A DNA stretch of 37,091 bases. Source: an uncultured Pseudomonadales bacterium. GTDB lineage: Bacteria; Pseudomonadota; Gammaproteobacteria; Pseudomonadales; Balneatricaceae. The stretch covers positions 1-37,091 of the forward strand of contig CALKFY010000053.1 of the NCBI GenBank assembly GCA_938084925.1, written 5' to 3'. Position numbers and translations under genes: made by a program. The notes under the pieces were generated by a model that saw only the letters and a list, made by a program, of their open reading frames with translations, was not told the DNA's origin and ran no database searches. Shown here piece by piece: positions 30,352 to 37,091 of the stretch; position 1 is the first letter of the stretch; each line of letters starts with the position of its first letter.

Positions 30352-31772
30352 GCGAACAAGTGTGGTTAGTTGATGACGATAGCGCCATCCGCTGGGTACT
30401 AGAAAAAGCCCTACAACAAGCCGACATTAGCTTCCGCAGCTTTGAACAAGCAGGCGCATTACTGACGGCGACACAGCAACAAACGCCGCAGCTGATCATT
30501 AGTGACATTCGCATGCCAGAGATGGACGGCTTCTCTTTGCTGCAAGAATTGCAGACTAGCCTGCCTAATATTCCAGTCATTATCATGACGGCCCACTCAG
30601 ACCTAGACAGCGCAGTGACCGCCTACCAAGGTGGTGCCTTCGACTATCTACCCAAACCCTTTGATATCGATGAAGCCATTGCTCTCGTGCGCCGCGGTTT
30701 ACAATTTAGTGCCGAGCAAGCTGTCCAATCTAACGCCGAGCCACCTGATACCAGCAACGCCAAACCAAGCCACCTAATTGGCGAAGCGCCGGCCATGCAA
30801 GAAGTATTTCGCGCCATTGGCCGCCTATCCCAGTCCAACATGACAGTGATGATCAATGGCGCTTCAGGCACGGGCAAGGAATTGATTGCTCAAGCCGTAC
30901 ATCAGCACAGCCCGCGCTCTAGCAAACCATTTATCCCATTGAACATGGCGGCAATTCAGAAAGATTTGATTGAATCGGAATTATTCGGCCACGAAAAAGG
31001 CGCATTTACCGGTGCCGCGAGCCAGCGCAAAGGTCACTTTGAACAAGCCCATGGCGGCACTTTGTTTTTAGATGAAATTGGCGACATGCCAGCCGAAGCC
31101 CAGACTCGTTTATTACGCGTACTAGCCGATGGCGAATTTTATCGCGTCGGTGGCCACACACCCGTAAAGGTAGATGTACGCATCATTGCTGCCACCCACC
31201 AAGATCTTAACAGCCGAGTTGAAAAAGGTTTATTCCGTGAAGATTTATTTCACCGCTTAAACGTAATCCGCATACAGGTACCCAACCTGTCCCAGCGCAA
31301 CGAAGACATACCCGCCCTTGCTGAGCATTTCCTTACTAAAACAGCGCAAGAGCTAGGCGTAGAAGCCAAGCTTCTGGCCACTGAGACGGCGGCCTACTTG
31401 CAACAATTAGACTGGCCAGGCAACGTGCGTCAACTAGAAAACCTATGCCGTTGGCTAAGCGTTATGGGTGCTGGCAGCAAGATCTTAATCAGTGACTTGC
31501 CACCAGAACTACAATCAGCCGAACAACAAGCGCCAAGCCAGCGTTGGCAAGACTTGTTATCGACATGGGCCCGTACTCAACTACAAGCGGGCAGCCAAGG
31601 TATTCTTGATGAAGCCTTGCCAGAGTTTGAGCGCACTATGATTAACATAGCACTTTCTCATACTGGCGGACGCAAACGCGAGGCAGCAGAGCTATTAGGC
31701 TGGGGGCGTAATACCTTAACCCGCAAGCTAAAAGAACTCGATATTAATGACAGTCCCGAAGCTGAGACTTAA
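30348..31772 (+). CDS. glnG: Nitrogen regulator NtrC
   Basis: Sigma-54-dependent response regulator (NtrC/NRI), 474 aa. The receiver domain has acceptor D53 in ISDIRMPEMDG. The AAA+ domain has Walker A GASGTGKE and the sigma-54 contact loop GAFTGA starting at 218, followed by LFLDEIGDMP. The C-terminus is a Fis-type helix-turn-helix (REAAELLGWGRNTLTRKLKEL, described). Start ATG 30348 overlaps the glnL stop and has GGAG 5 bases upstream. The protein is expected to bind the GCACC-N-GTGC sites before glnA and glnL. Confidence 0.98.
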   Translation: MSEQVWLVDDDSAIRWVLEKALQQADISFRSFEQAGALLTATQQQTPQLIISDIRMPEMDGFSLLQELQTSLPNIPVIIMTAHSDLDSAVTAYQGGAFDYLPKPFDIDEAIALVRRGLQFSAEQAVQSNAEPPDTSNAKPSHLIGEAPAMQEVFRAIGRLSQSNMTVMINGASGTGKELIAQAVHQHSPRSSKPFIPLNMAAIQKDLIESELFGHEKGAFTGAASQRKGHFEQAHGGTLFLDEIGDMPAEAQTRLLRVLADGEFYRVGGHTPVKVDVRIIAATHQDLNSRVEKGLFREDLFHRLNVIRIQVPNLSQRNEDIPALAEHFLTKTAQELGVEAKLLATETAAYLQQLDWPGNVRQLENLCRWLSVMGAGSKILISDLPPELQSAEQQAPSQRWQDLLSTWARTQLQAGSQGILDEALPEFERTMINIALSHTGGRKREAAELLGWGRNTLTRKLKELDINDSPEAET

Positions 31773-31853
31773 CATCAATCGAGTAACGTAAATATTGGGT
31801 AAAGGGCTATTCAGCCACTTTAATCTAAGCGAAGTTGCGCTACACTGTGCAAC

Positions 31854-33806
31854 ATGACAAAAGAAGCCATACCCAGCCTGCTAGCCGGGCCCATTCTACG
31901 CAAAACCACCAGCCACGAGATCAACCTCTGGCTGGCAACTCGCAGCCCCTGTAGCGTACAACTACAACTGAATACCGCGGCTGATAAGCCTCAAAGCTAT
32001 CAACTTAGTCCTGGCCAAGACGGCTACACCGACCTACGCGTGGGCGAGCACCTGCACATTGTGCTATTGCACTTTGAGCTGTCTACTGAGCTACCAATAG
32101 ACCAGTTTATAGATTACAACCTACTGCTATTACCCCATGATCAAAGCGACCTAAGCTGGCAGCCGTTAAAACAACTAGCACCACTGCTTGTACATGCTCA
32201 ACAGTCGTTACCACGTTTTCAGGTAAAGCCCAAAGTCGACAGCATTTTGCACGGCTCTTGCCGCAAACCACATCACTCGGGCACCGATGGCCTAGCACAA
32301 GCCGACCAGCTACTCGCCGATTTGCAGTCCAGCAGCCCCACCAGCAACACCGAGTGGCCATCCTTGCTACTTATGTCCGGTGATCAAATTTACGCCGATG
32401 ATGTAGCCGGCCCAATGCTGCAAGCCATCCATCAACTAAGCAATATACTTGGGATTTACCAAGAACAACTGCCAGGTTTAGATAACCATGGGGTGGACAC
32501 TAGCAGCGACCTTTACCAGCATCCAAAAAACTTTTACCAGCGCCACACTCTGCTACCCAAGAACACCAAACAAGGCGTTATAGAAGCCCTGTTTAGTGGT
32601 GCCGAAAAGCCCGTCTTCACTAGCGTTAACGCTCACAATCATTTGATAAGCCTAGGCGAATACATACTGATGTATTTGTTAGTTTGGTCACCCACGCCAT
32701 GGCAGCTCATACACCTAACAACGCCTGAAGGCCTTAACCCAGACGACCTAAAGCGTTACCACAAAGAAAAACTAGCCATCGACGAATTCGTGACCTTGCT
32801 ACCGGCGGCTGCCAGAACTATGGCCCACCTACCCTGCGCCATGATTTTTGATGACCATGACATTTCTGACGACTGGAATTTGAATTTGGCTTGGGAACAG
32901 GCCGTATACAACAACGGTTTGTCCCGTCGCATGATAGGCAACGGCCTGATGGCCTATTGCATCGCCCAAGGCTGGGGCAACGCGCCTGACAAGTTTACAC
33001 CGACCATGCTTAACAATATAAACCAAAGCTTGCAGCAACCAGGCAGCGTACAACATGACCTCTGCATCGATGAACTCATTCGCTTCCAAGGCTGGGACTA
33101 TGATTGGGATTATCAGCCAGCATTGGTCGTGCTAGACACACGCACACGCCGCTGGCGCTCAGAAAGCGATGCCAACCAACCTTCTGGCTTGTTAGACTGG
33201 GAAGCCCTAGTAGAGTTACAAGAACGACTGCAGGGCAAAGACTCCGTCATGCTCGCTTCGGCGGCTCCGATTTTTGGCGTTAAACTGATTGAAGTAATCC
33301 AACGCATCTTCACCTTCTTTGGCAAACCTTTAACGGTAGATGCCGAAAACTGGATGTCACACCCAGGCACTGCCAAGGGCATACTAGATATCTTTCGCCA
33401 CGCCGAAACACCACAAAACTTTACTGTACTCTCAGGTGATGTGCACTACTCCTTTGTTTACGATGTTGCCCTAAGGGGCCACGCTGAAGGTCCACACGTT
33501 TGGCAGGTATGTAGCAGCGGTATCCGCAACACCTTCCCGGACAAATTACTGAAAACCTTTGATTTGCTCAACCGCTGGCTGTTTTCTCCACGCTCACCTC
33601 TAAACGGCTTTACCCGCAGGCGCAATATGCGCATCACACCGCGCAAGCCGGACCACCGACGTTCTGGCCAGCGCCTACTCAATGCCGAAGGCATTGGCTT
33701 AATTGAGTTTGATGAGCTGGGCAGACCAAAGAGCATTCAACAGCTTACCAGCGCGCCCTATAGCATTGCTTTTAAACGTGTAGAAGAAGCCAGCAGCTGG
33801 GAATAA
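31854..33806 (+). CDS. PhoD-like metallophosphatase family protein
   Basis: 650 aa, with no signal peptide or membrane segment, so probably cytoplasmic, unlike classical secreted PhoD. An N-terminal beta-sandwich (about 1-120) precedes the phosphatase core. Core motifs fit the PhoD/metallophosphoesterase family: GSCRKPHH (134-141), SGDQIYADD (metal ligand D177), [10 protein letters not shown] (D333-D336, H335) and SGDVHYSF (D529, H531). Substrate is unknown; phosphodiester or phospholipid substrates are known in the family. It stands alone between glnG and trmL, about 80 bases after glnG, and has no clear Shine-Dalgarno. Confidence 0.8.
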   Translation: MTKEAIPSLLAGPILRKTTSHEINLWLATRSPCSVQLQLNTAADKPQSYQLSPGQDGYTDLRVGEHLHIVLLHFELSTELPIDQFIDYNLLLLPHDQSDLSWQPLKQLAPLLVHAQQSLPRFQVKPKVDSILHGSCRKPHHSGTDGLAQADQLLADLQSSSPTSNTEWPSLLLMSGDQIYADDVAGPMLQAIHQLSNILGIYQEQLPGLDNHGVDTSSDLYQHPKNFYQRHTLLPKNTKQGVIEALFSGAEKPVFTSVNAHNHLISLGEYILMYLLVWSPTPWQLIHLTTPEGLNPDDLKRYHKEKLAIDEFVTLLPAAARTMAHLPCAMIFDDHDISDDWNLNLAWEQAVYNNGLSRRMIGNGLMAYCIAQGWGNAPDKFTPTMLNNINQSLQQPGSVQHDLCIDELIRFQGWDYDWDYQPALVVLDTRTRRWRSESDANQPSGLLDWEALVELQERLQGKDSVMLASAAPIFGVKLIEVIQRIFTFFGKPLTVDAENWMSHPGTAKGILDIFRHAETPQNFTVLSGDVHYSFVYDVALRGHAEGPHVWQVCSSGIRNTFPDKLLKTFDLLNRWLFSPRSPLNGFTRRRNMRITPRKPDHRRSGQRLLNAEGIGLIEFDELGRPKSIQQLTSAPYSIAFKRVEEASSWE

Positions 33807-33825
33807 TGCTATAGTCCGTTCGCTC

Positions 33826-33838
33826 GGGGTCAGACCCC
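33826..33838. repeat. GGGGTCAGACCCC palindrome before trmL
   Basis: A 6-bp perfect inverted repeat with a single central A, 27 bases upstream of the trmL start. It shares GGGGTCAGA with the long palindrome at 16913-16948, suggesting a dispersed repeat family. No T run follows. Confidence 0.6.
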
Positions 33839-33864
33839 ATATGTACAGTTATCCGGAACAAACC

Positions 33865-34323
33865 ATGCTACACGTTGTGCTATTCGAACCAGAAATCCCA
33901 CCTAATACCGGCAACATAATCCGCCTGTGTGCCAACACGGGTTTTCAGCTACACCTTATAAAGCCTTTGGGTTTTAACCTAGAAGACAAGGCCATGCGCC
34001 GTGCCGGCTTGGATTACCACGAATGGGCCAACATGCAAGTGCATGAGAATTTTGCCGAGTTTGTTGAGCAGACCCAACCACAACGCCTATTGGCACTCAC
34101 CACAAAGGGCAGCGATTGCTATAGCAAAATTGCCTTTCAAGCCGGTGATGCAGTGATATTTGGTCCTGAAAGCCGCGGCCTACCAGAAGATGTTCGCAAC
34201 CAATGTGACGAACGTTTACGCCTGCCTATGAAGGGCACTAGCCGTAGTTTGAACTTGTCGAATTGTGCAGCGATTGTGGTGTATGAAGCATGGCGGCAGT
34301 TGGATTTTGCCGGCGCGGAATAG
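33865..34323 (+). CDS. trmL: tRNA (cytidine/uridine-2'-O-)-methyltransferase TrmL
   Basis: SPOUT-class methyltransferase, 152 aa, that methylates the ribose of wobble position 34 in certain leucine tRNAs using S-adenosylmethionine; it acts as a dimer. Family motifs are [14 protein letters not shown] (13-26), FGPESRGLP (about 98-106) and [11 protein letters not shown] near the C-terminal trefoil knot. The ATG at 33865 ([16 protein letters not shown]) is the family start, with GGAA about 8 bases upstream; an in-frame ATG at 33841 would add eight unusual residues. It converges on secB; the two are separated by a REP-like element. Confidence 0.96.
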   Translation: MLHVVLFEPEIPPNTGNIIRLCANTGFQLHLIKPLGFNLEDKAMRRAGLDYHEWANMQVHENFAEFVEQTQPQRLLALTTKGSDCYSKIAFQAGDAVIFGPESRGLPEDVRNQCDERLRLPMKGTSRSLNLSNCAAIVVYEAWRQLDFAGAE

Positions 34324-34325
34324 AT

Positions 34326-34380
34326 AAAAAGGGACTGGCTCTTATTTGCCAGCGTAGCGGGCAAAAAGTGCCTGTCCCTA
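34326..34380. repeat. REP-like palindromic unit between trmL and secB
   Basis: The ends GGGAC (34331-34335) and GTCCC (34374-34378) enclose an inner stem TTTGCC (34345-34350) and GGCAAA (34360-34365). In reverse orientation about 40 of 47 positions match the left half of the element at 24077-24184, and differences in the inner stem are compensated. On the minus strand it ends in five Ts and can terminate the secB transcript. Confidence 0.75.
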
Positions 34381-34387
34381 AACTTAT

Positions 34388-34909
34388 TTAGTGGGTAGTT
34401 GCTTCGGTTTCAGCTTCGCCTGCACCAGCTTCTGCTGCTGCAGCTTGTTGCTGAGCCATGTTCTGAGCATACAAAGCATCAAAGTTAACTGGCGCCAACA
34501 TCAATGTTGGGAAGCTACCACGAGATACCAAGCTATCTACCGCTTCACGTGCGTATGGGAATAGGATATTCGGGCAGAACGCGCCCAATACTTGGCCCAT
34601 GGCTTCTTGTGGTACGTTGGCAATGTGGAACAAACCAGCTTGCTGTACTTCCGCCAAGTACATTACGTTTTCTTCAGACTTAGCAGTGATGGTCAAGTTT
34701 AGTACCACTTCAAAAGCCGTGTCGCCGATTTGACGCGCTTGACTGTTTAGCTCAACACCAATTTCTGGCTTCCAGTCAGCAGAAAAAGACTGTGGCGAGT
34801 TAGGCGACTCAAAAGACATGTCCTTCAAGTAAACACGCTGGATCAAAATTTGTGGTTGTTCAGACGCTTGTGCTTCTTGTGCTGCTGCGCCGTTTTCTTG
34901 TTCGCTCAT
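34388..34909 (-). CDS. secB: Protein-export chaperone SecB
   Basis: Tetrameric cytoplasmic chaperone, 173 aa, that holds preproteins unfolded and hands them to SecA. Conserved segments include IQRVYLKDMSFESPNSP near residue 24 and GLFHIANVP and LFPYAREAVDSLVSRGSFP in the C-terminal half. Both termini are Ala/Glu/Gln-rich extensions; the C-terminal one lengthens the protein relative to E. coli (155 aa). The ATG at 34909 has GGAG 6 bases upstream. It is the last gene of the rhodanese-grxC-secB operon. Confidence 0.97.
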   Translation of the reverse strand: MSEQENGAAAQEAQASEQPQILIQRVYLKDMSFESPNSPQSFSADWKPEIGVELNSQARQIGDTAFEVVLNLTITAKSEENVMYLAEVQQAGLFHIANVPQEAMGQVLGAFCPNILFPYAREAVDSLVSRGSFPTLMLAPVNFDALYAQNMAQQQAAAAEAGAGEAETEATTH

Positions 34910-34921
34910 TAAAAACTCCAG

Positions 34922-35176
34922 TTATGCCAACAAGGCATCCAATTGATTGCCTCGTTCTAAGGCATATAATTCATCACAGCCGCCAACCGACTGCCCATTA
35001 ATAATAATTTGAGGTACCGTACGAGCGCCGGTAATGGTCATCATCTCACGACGTTTTTCCATATTACCGTCAACGTTGATTTCCTCGTATGCCACCTGTT
35101 TGCTTTCCAACAGACGTTTGGCACGGAAGCAAAAACCACACAAGTCAGAACTGTAAATAGTTACTTGAGCCGTCAT
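34922..35176 (-). CDS. grxC: Glutaredoxin 3
   Basis: 84-aa thioltransferase that reduces disulfides with glutathione. The active site is C13-G-F-C16 instead of the usual CPYC. The cis-proline P55 (TVPQ) and the glutathione-binding GGCDEL (65-70) are conserved, so activity is expected, though the missing proline should change the redox potential. A GAGG Shine-Dalgarno lies 8 bases before the ATG. It lies 12 bases upstream of secB, the order known in many gammaproteobacteria. Confidence 0.95.
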   Translation of the reverse strand: MTAQVTIYSSDLCGFCFRAKRLLESKQVAYEEINVDGNMEKRREMMTITGARTVPQIIINGQSVGGCDELYALERGNQLDALLA

Positions 35177-35221
35177 TTTGTTTTCCTCTGTATCAGTAGA
35201 CCGATCTAGCTCGCTACGCTT

Positions 35222-35638
35222 TCATTTGCGCGCTAGAGGTAGACCCTGATTAGTCCATTCCACCATGCCACCCGTCATACGGTATACCTTAGTATAGCCG
35301 TCTTTGCGTAACATGTTGGCAGCGCTACCGGCTGTTTGGCCAGTTTTGCAGATCAGCACAACCGGCTTATCACGGTGCTTTTGCAAGTCATCCATACGCT
35401 TGCTTAACTCAGCAAAAGGAATGTTTTTGGAATTGAGTACACGGCCAGTCTTAAAGTCTGCCGCACTACGGATGTCTAGCATCAATGTATCATCGTCGTT
35501 ACCCATAACAGTAGCTTGCTGCGGGGTCACCGAAGGAGCTGCCTTACGGCGTTCGGTAAAGATCAGCATGGCAACTGTTGCCAACAATGCCAATACCATA
35601 TCCCAATGATTTAGAGAGAACTCGATTACACGATCCAT
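35222..35638 (-). CDS. Membrane-anchored rhodanese-like protein (YibN type)
   Basis: About 138 aa. One N-terminal membrane helix (about 12-28) anchors a single rhodanese domain. The catalytic cysteine C97 is in ICKTGQTAGSA, the persulfide-carrying loop, and the DIR motif (55-57) is the usual structural one. The ATG at 35638 has AAGG about 6 bases upstream; an in-frame TTG at 35653 is less likely. It heads the operon with grxC and secB. The sulfur acceptor in the cell is unknown. E. coli YibN has the same size and place. Confidence 0.92.
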   Translation of the reverse strand: MDRVIEFSLNHWDMVLALLATVAMLIFTERRKAAPSVTPQQATVMGNDDDTLMLDIRSAADFKTGRVLNSKNIPFAELSKRMDDLQKHRDKPVVLICKTGQTAGSAANMLRKDGYTKVYRMTGGMVEWTNQGLPLARK

Positions 35639-35709
35639 AATTACCTTACCCAATTACTTTGCTTGCCCAGCTGCCACCGCAGCTAAGCTAAATAAAAAAA
35701 CCAGCGGGC

Positions 35710-35715
35710 ATTATA
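35710..35715 (-). promoter_or_regulatory. Promoter -10 of the rhodanese-grxC-secB operon
   Basis: The minus strand has a perfect TATAAT here, about 70 bases before the rhodanese start. No strong -35 lies 16-18 bases upstream. Confidence 0.45.
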
Positions 35716-35860
35716 CACAATCTAACGCCTTTAAAACCGCGCCAAATCAGTTATATATTAAATTTCACCACTATGACAAAGCCCTGTAACTAACAGTGAA
35801 CTAAGAAGTAAGGCAAAAGCCCAATTCAACTCACTCAACATGGCTTAATTGGGGGCGCAA

Positions 35861-35869
35861 TGCTAAAAT
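35861..35869 (+). promoter_or_regulatory. Extended -10 promoter of gpmI
   Basis: TGCTAAAAT combines a TGn extension with a five-of-six -10, about 65 bases before the gpmI ATG. The -35 (TGGCTT near 35841) is weak. Confidence 0.45.
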
Positions 35870-35934
35870 ATCAAGCCTAATTTAAAGCTGATTGCAGCAC
35901 TCATCTACTCTACCCAAGACACTACCTGAGACCC

Positions 35935-37091
35935 ATGACCAAAAAAGCAACCAAAGCCCTCATCATTCTTGATGGCTGGGGCCAAAGTGAAACCTCTGCC
36001 TCCAACGCCATTAAAGCCGCCAACACCCCCACTTGGGACCGCATGCTAGACCAGTATTCGCATACCCTAGTAGGTACCGCAGGACCAGATGTTGGCTTAC
36101 CAGACGGCCAAATGGGCAACTCCGAAGTAGGTCATATGAACATCGGCGCAGGCCGTATTGTGTATCAAAACTTCACGCGCATTGGCAAAGCCATTGTTGA
36201 TGGTGACTTTTTTGACAACCGCGCCCTAGCTAGCGCCATGGACAAAGCTATCGCCAACGACGGTAGCGTACATATCTGTGGTTTGCTATCTGACGGCGGC
36301 GTACACAGCCACCAAGACCACATTATTGCCGCCTGTCAAATGGCCAAGCAACGTGGCGCAAAAAATATTGTCTTGCACGCTTGGTTAGACGGCCGTGACA
36401 CGCCACCACGTTCCGCCGAGCCGTTCTTGGTCAAGATAGAAGCCGCCCTTGCCGAAGTCGGCGGCCGTATTGGCAGCCTTAGCGGCCGCTATTACGCCAT
36501 GGACCGTGACCAGCGCTGGGAACGCGTTGAGCCTGCCTACAAGGCCATGCGCAACGGCCAAGCCGAATACACCTATGACAATGCCCAAGCCGCCCTTGCC
36601 GCAGCTTATGCCCGCGATGAAAACGACGAATTTGTAGCACCTAGCGTTATTCTTGACGCCAACGGCGCTGGCTCAACCATGCAAAACGGCGATGCCATTA
36701 TCTGCATGAACTTCCGTCCGGACCGCTCACGCCAAATGACCCGCGCTTTTGTAGAAACAGGTTTTGATGGCTTTGACCTAGGCGAACCTCTGCAACTAAC
36801 TGACTATGTAATGCTAACGGAATACAGCGCTGACTTAGGCAAGGAATGCGTATGCGCCTTCCCTCCTCAAGCGATTGCTAACGACCTAGGCGAAGTGGTT
36901 GCCAAGCAAGGCATGCAACAACTGCGCATTGCAGAGACAGAAAAGTACGCTCACGTAACCTTCTTCTTCAGTGGCGGTCAAGAAGCTTTGTACTCAGGCG
37001 AAACCCGTGAGCTTATCGCCTCTCCAAACGTTGCCACCTATGACCTACAGCCAGAAATGAGCGCTCCAGAAGTCACCGATAAGCTAGTAGC
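35935..37091 (+). CDS. gpmI: Cofactor-independent phosphoglycerate mutase, cut by window edge
   Basis: Interconverts 3- and 2-phosphoglycerate in glycolysis using two manganese ions. The first 385 codons of an expected 510 or so are present. The N-terminus ALIILDGWG contains the metal-binding aspartate, and S63 in MGNSEVGH is the phosphoserine nucleophile. [24 protein letters not shown] and NFRPDRSRQ are conserved substrate-binding segments. The alkaline-phosphatase-like domain is interrupted by the phosphotransferase domain in the usual way, and the frame stays open to the window end. It is divergent from the rhodanese operon. Confidence 0.97.
   Translation, partial: MTKKATKALIILDGWGQSETSASNAIKAANTPTWDRMLDQYSHTLVGTAGPDVGLPDGQMGNSEVGHMNIGAGRIVYQNFTRIGKAIVDGDFFDNRALASAMDKAIANDGSVHICGLLSDGGVHSHQDHIIAACQMAKQRGAKNIVLHAWLDGRDTPPRSAEPFLVKIEAALAEVGGRIGSLSGRYYAMDRDQRWERVEPAYKAMRNGQAEYTYDNAQAALAAAYARDENDEFVAPSVILDANGAGSTMQNGDAIICMNFRPDRSRQMTRAFVETGFDGFDLGEPLQLTDYVMLTEYSADLGKECVCAFPPQAIANDLGEVVAKQGMQQLRIAETEKYAHVTFFFSGGQEALYSGETRELIASPNVATYDLQPEMSAPEVTDKLV

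Overview
The window (about 37 kb, roughly half G+C) is a stretch of chromosome from a gammaproteobacterium, most likely a marine Oceanospirillales- or Pseudomonadales-type organism. Nearly every gene is a recognisable housekeeping gene. From memory, the gene order closely follows two Pseudomonas neighbourhoods: hemE-gltD-gltB-damX-aroB-aroK-pilQ...pilM/ponA-nuclease-rpmE/priA-argS-SPOR-hslVU, and glnA-ntrBC...trmL-secB-grx-rhodanese-gpmI. I saw no rRNA, tRNA, CRISPR array, insertion sequence or prophage gene. Leu CTA, Val GTA and Glu GAA codons are common in most genes, and Gly GGG is rare.

Layout. (1) 1-13367, minus strand: start of hemE, gltD and gltB (glutamate synthase), damX (ATPase/SPOR cell-division protein), aroB and aroK (shikimate pathway), then a compact pilM-pilN-pilO/P-pilQ cluster for a type IV pilus or DNA-uptake secretin. 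(2) 13513-17176: ponA (PBP1a) on plus, converging on a secreted thermonuclease-like protein, then rpmE on minus with its own terminator and promoter. (3) 17376-24069, plus strand: priA, argS, an FtsN-like SPOR protein and the heat-shock protease hslVU. (4) 24077-25208: a nested inverted repeat, a small PHA-system protein, an AT-rich gap with a possible small RNA, and a small lipoprotein. (5) 25354-31772: typA/bipA on minus, diverging from glnA and glnL-glnG (ntrBC) on plus. (6) 31854-37091: a PhoD-like phosphatase and trmL on plus; a yibN-like rhodanese, grxC and secB on minus; and the first three quarters of gpmI on plus.

How the parts fit. GltBD and GlnA form the GS-GOGAT ammonium assimilation route, and NtrB/NtrC control it. 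The sequence shows a consensus sigma-54 promoter and an NtrC-like site before glnA, and a second NtrC-like site overlapping the glnL promoter. The ponA, damX, SPOR-protein and pil genes serve the cell envelope. HslVU sits behind a sigma-32-type promoter.

Most of the unusual material is regulatory or evolutionary. A perfect 13-bp inverted repeat straddles the hslV promoter and Shine-Dalgarno. Related palindromic repeats follow hslU and trmL/secB. There is an orphan plus-strand promoter and terminator near 24.7 kb. The typA leader holds two hairpins, one terminator-like. The 3' end of gltB plus gltD has codon use unlike its surroundings, which suggests an imported recombination patch. The pilus cluster is shortened and lacks one separate gene. 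I found no wholly new multi-gene system.
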